DNA of 39,514 nt from Deinococcus aerius (GTDB lineage Bacteria; Deinococcota; Deinococci; Deinococcales; Deinococcaceae). The notes below the pieces were generated by a model, which did no database searches, was not told where the DNA came from, and worked only from the letters and a program-made list of their open reading frames with translations. Within the stretch, counting starts at the first letter, position 1. Every line of letters begins with the position of its first letter. The stretch covers positions 1 to 39,514 of the forward strand of contig NZ_BFAG01000023.1 of assembly GCF_002897375.1 (NCBI RefSeq), given 5' to 3'. Of the stretch, positions 38,895 to 39,514 are shown piece after piece. The translations under genes were made by a program, and so were the position numbers.

Positions 38895-38964
38895 GGCCCA
38901 GCCCCACGCTGGGCCTTTGCCCTGAGAGATGGGGTGGAGAGGTCCGGCCCACGCCGAACGTGGG
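38895..38964 (+). other. Structured leader upstream of carD
   Basis: There are two hairpins. GGCCCAGC (38895-38902) / GCTGGGCC (38908-38915) is followed by TTTG, and CCCACG (38948-38953) / CGTGGG (38959-38964) lies further on. The gap 38746-39030 has no other gene. The first hairpin could act as a weak terminator or attenuator. Confidence 0.5.
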
Positions 38965-39030
38965 ACAGCCAGTGGCTTCAGACCGTTGCGGCGCGGCTGA
39001 CCACTCCGCCTTCCAGCAGAGGTGACCACG

Positions 39031-39514
39031 GTGAGCAGAGCAACCTTTCGCACGGGTGATCGCGTCGTCCTTCCCCCCTACGGCATCGGGGTGGTCAGCG
39101 GCACCTGCCAGCGGCCCGTCTCTGGAGAGACCCAGGCTTACTATCAGGTGGATTTTCCCAACACCTCCAGCCGCGCCTTTGTTCCGGTGAGTGCCCCACA
39201 GGACGCGGGCCTGCGGGCCGCCCTCACCACCGCCGACATGCCGCGTCTGCTGAGCCGCCTGCGAAACAGCCAGGAACTCAACCTGCCCCGGCAGTGGGCC
39301 GCGCGGCACCGGCGCGTCACCGAGATTCTGGTTAGCGGCGACCCCTACGAACTCGCCACCCTGACCTGCGAACTGCGGCGCTGGAACATGGAACGCGGCC
39401 TCCCGGACCTTGACCGCCAGGCCTTTCGCCGGGCCATTCGCCTGCTCGAACAGGAAGTGTGCGGCCTGGAAGATCAATGCGCGCAGGACGTGCAGGCACT
39501 TCTGGATCATGCCT
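39031..39514 (+). CDS. carD: CarD-family transcriptional regulator, cut by window end
   Basis: At least 161 residues, open at the window edge. The N-terminal RNA-polymerase-interacting domain (about 1-60) reads FRTGDRVVLPPYGIGVVSGT...YYQVDFPNTSSRAFVPV, the CarD/CdnL/TRCF-type barrel that binds the RNAP beta lobe. The helical C-terminal part (about 65-161) includes LRNSQELNLPRQWAARHRRVTEILVSGDPYELATLTCELRRW and ends in an acidic helix; this part contacts promoter DNA and stabilises open complexes. GTG 39031 is preferred, with AGAGGTG upstream; GTG 39022 is also in frame. Length so far already equals typical Deinococcus-Thermus CarD, so little is missing. A ~225-nt leader with hairpins precedes it. 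Confidence 0.9.
   Translation, partial: MSRATFRTGDRVVLPPYGIGVVSGTCQRPVSGETQAYYQVDFPNTSSRAFVPVSAPQDAGLRAALTTADMPRLLSRLRNSQELNLPRQWAARHRRVTEILVSGDPYELATLTCELRRWNMERGLPDLDRQAFRRAIRLLEQEVCGLEDQCAQDVQALLDHA

Noticed and set aside
38890..39000. Minus-strand sequence CTCTCAGGGCAAAGG resembles the 3' core of a glycine riboswitch
   Set aside because: The matching GGAGAG and CCGAAGGGGCAA parts are absent, and no glycine gene lies downstream on that strand.

Overview
The window (about 70% G+C, densely packed) looks like chromosomal DNA of a Deinococcus-type bacterium. Supporting signs are a ~304-residue single-stranded DNA-binding protein with two OB folds between rpsF and rpsR, a 17-bp site upstream of ssb matching the radiation/desiccation response motif at 14 of 17 positions, an HU protein with an N-terminal extension, a CarD-type regulator, a 304-residue L-lactate dehydrogenase, and many genes whose -10 box lies 5-8 nt before the start codon (leaderless-type promoters). 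No phage, plasmid, transposase or CRISPR content was seen; the accessory DNA consists of short palindromic repeats between genes.

Layout. 1-6136: prfB with its programmed +1 frameshift, a soluble Ser/Thr kinase, a minus-strand DinB-family/GNAT gene pair, then rpsF-ssb-rpsR-rplI closed by a clear terminator. 6190-11216: a secreted histidine phosphatase, a dienelactone hydrolase whose signal peptide is thrown out of frame by a 20-bp tandem duplication, an AMP-forming acyl-CoA ligase and RNase Y. 11407-17792: an eRF1-like (baeRF) protein, a 3-mercaptopyruvate sulfurtransferase, a DUF3105 lipoprotein, a DEDDh exonuclease, an MBL/beta-CASP hydrolase, and a universal stress protein overlapping ldh. 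18064-20712: a minus-strand operon of LptC-like and two LptA/OstA-like envelope proteins. 20808-24900: tatD, then a class III CoA-transferase overlapping a glutaryl-CoA dehydrogenase (a likely glutarate activation and oxidation pair) and a two-repeat RNase H-fold protein. 24911-28335: a PD-(D/E)XK-like protein, corA, and fluC overlapping xseA. 28336-33441: a 556-bp repeat-rich gap, then a minus-strand cluster of a degenerate PlsY-like protein, a TPR membrane protein and a secreted copper-amine-oxidase-N/PKD protein. 33593-39514: a ThiF/MoeB-type enzyme, HU, a four-gene osmoprotectant-type ABC importer, and carD, which runs off the window end behind a structured leader.

Many neighbours share 4-bp ATGA or GTGA stop/start overlaps (DinB/GNAT, usp/ldh, lptC/lptA, CoA-transferase/gcdH, fluC/xseA, plsY/TPR, permease/ATPase/permease), which indicates translational coupling. 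The most unusual points are the duplication-frameshifted hydrolase, the ssb control region (response motif on the -35 plus a 29-bp tandem duplication spanning the start codon), a promoter followed 12 bp later by an intrinsic terminator at 12714-12775, the Lpt-like operon in a lineage not known to make LPS, the half-degenerate RNase H-fold protein, and the PlsY-like protein lacking motif residues. All family assignments come from reading motifs by eye; no database search was possible.
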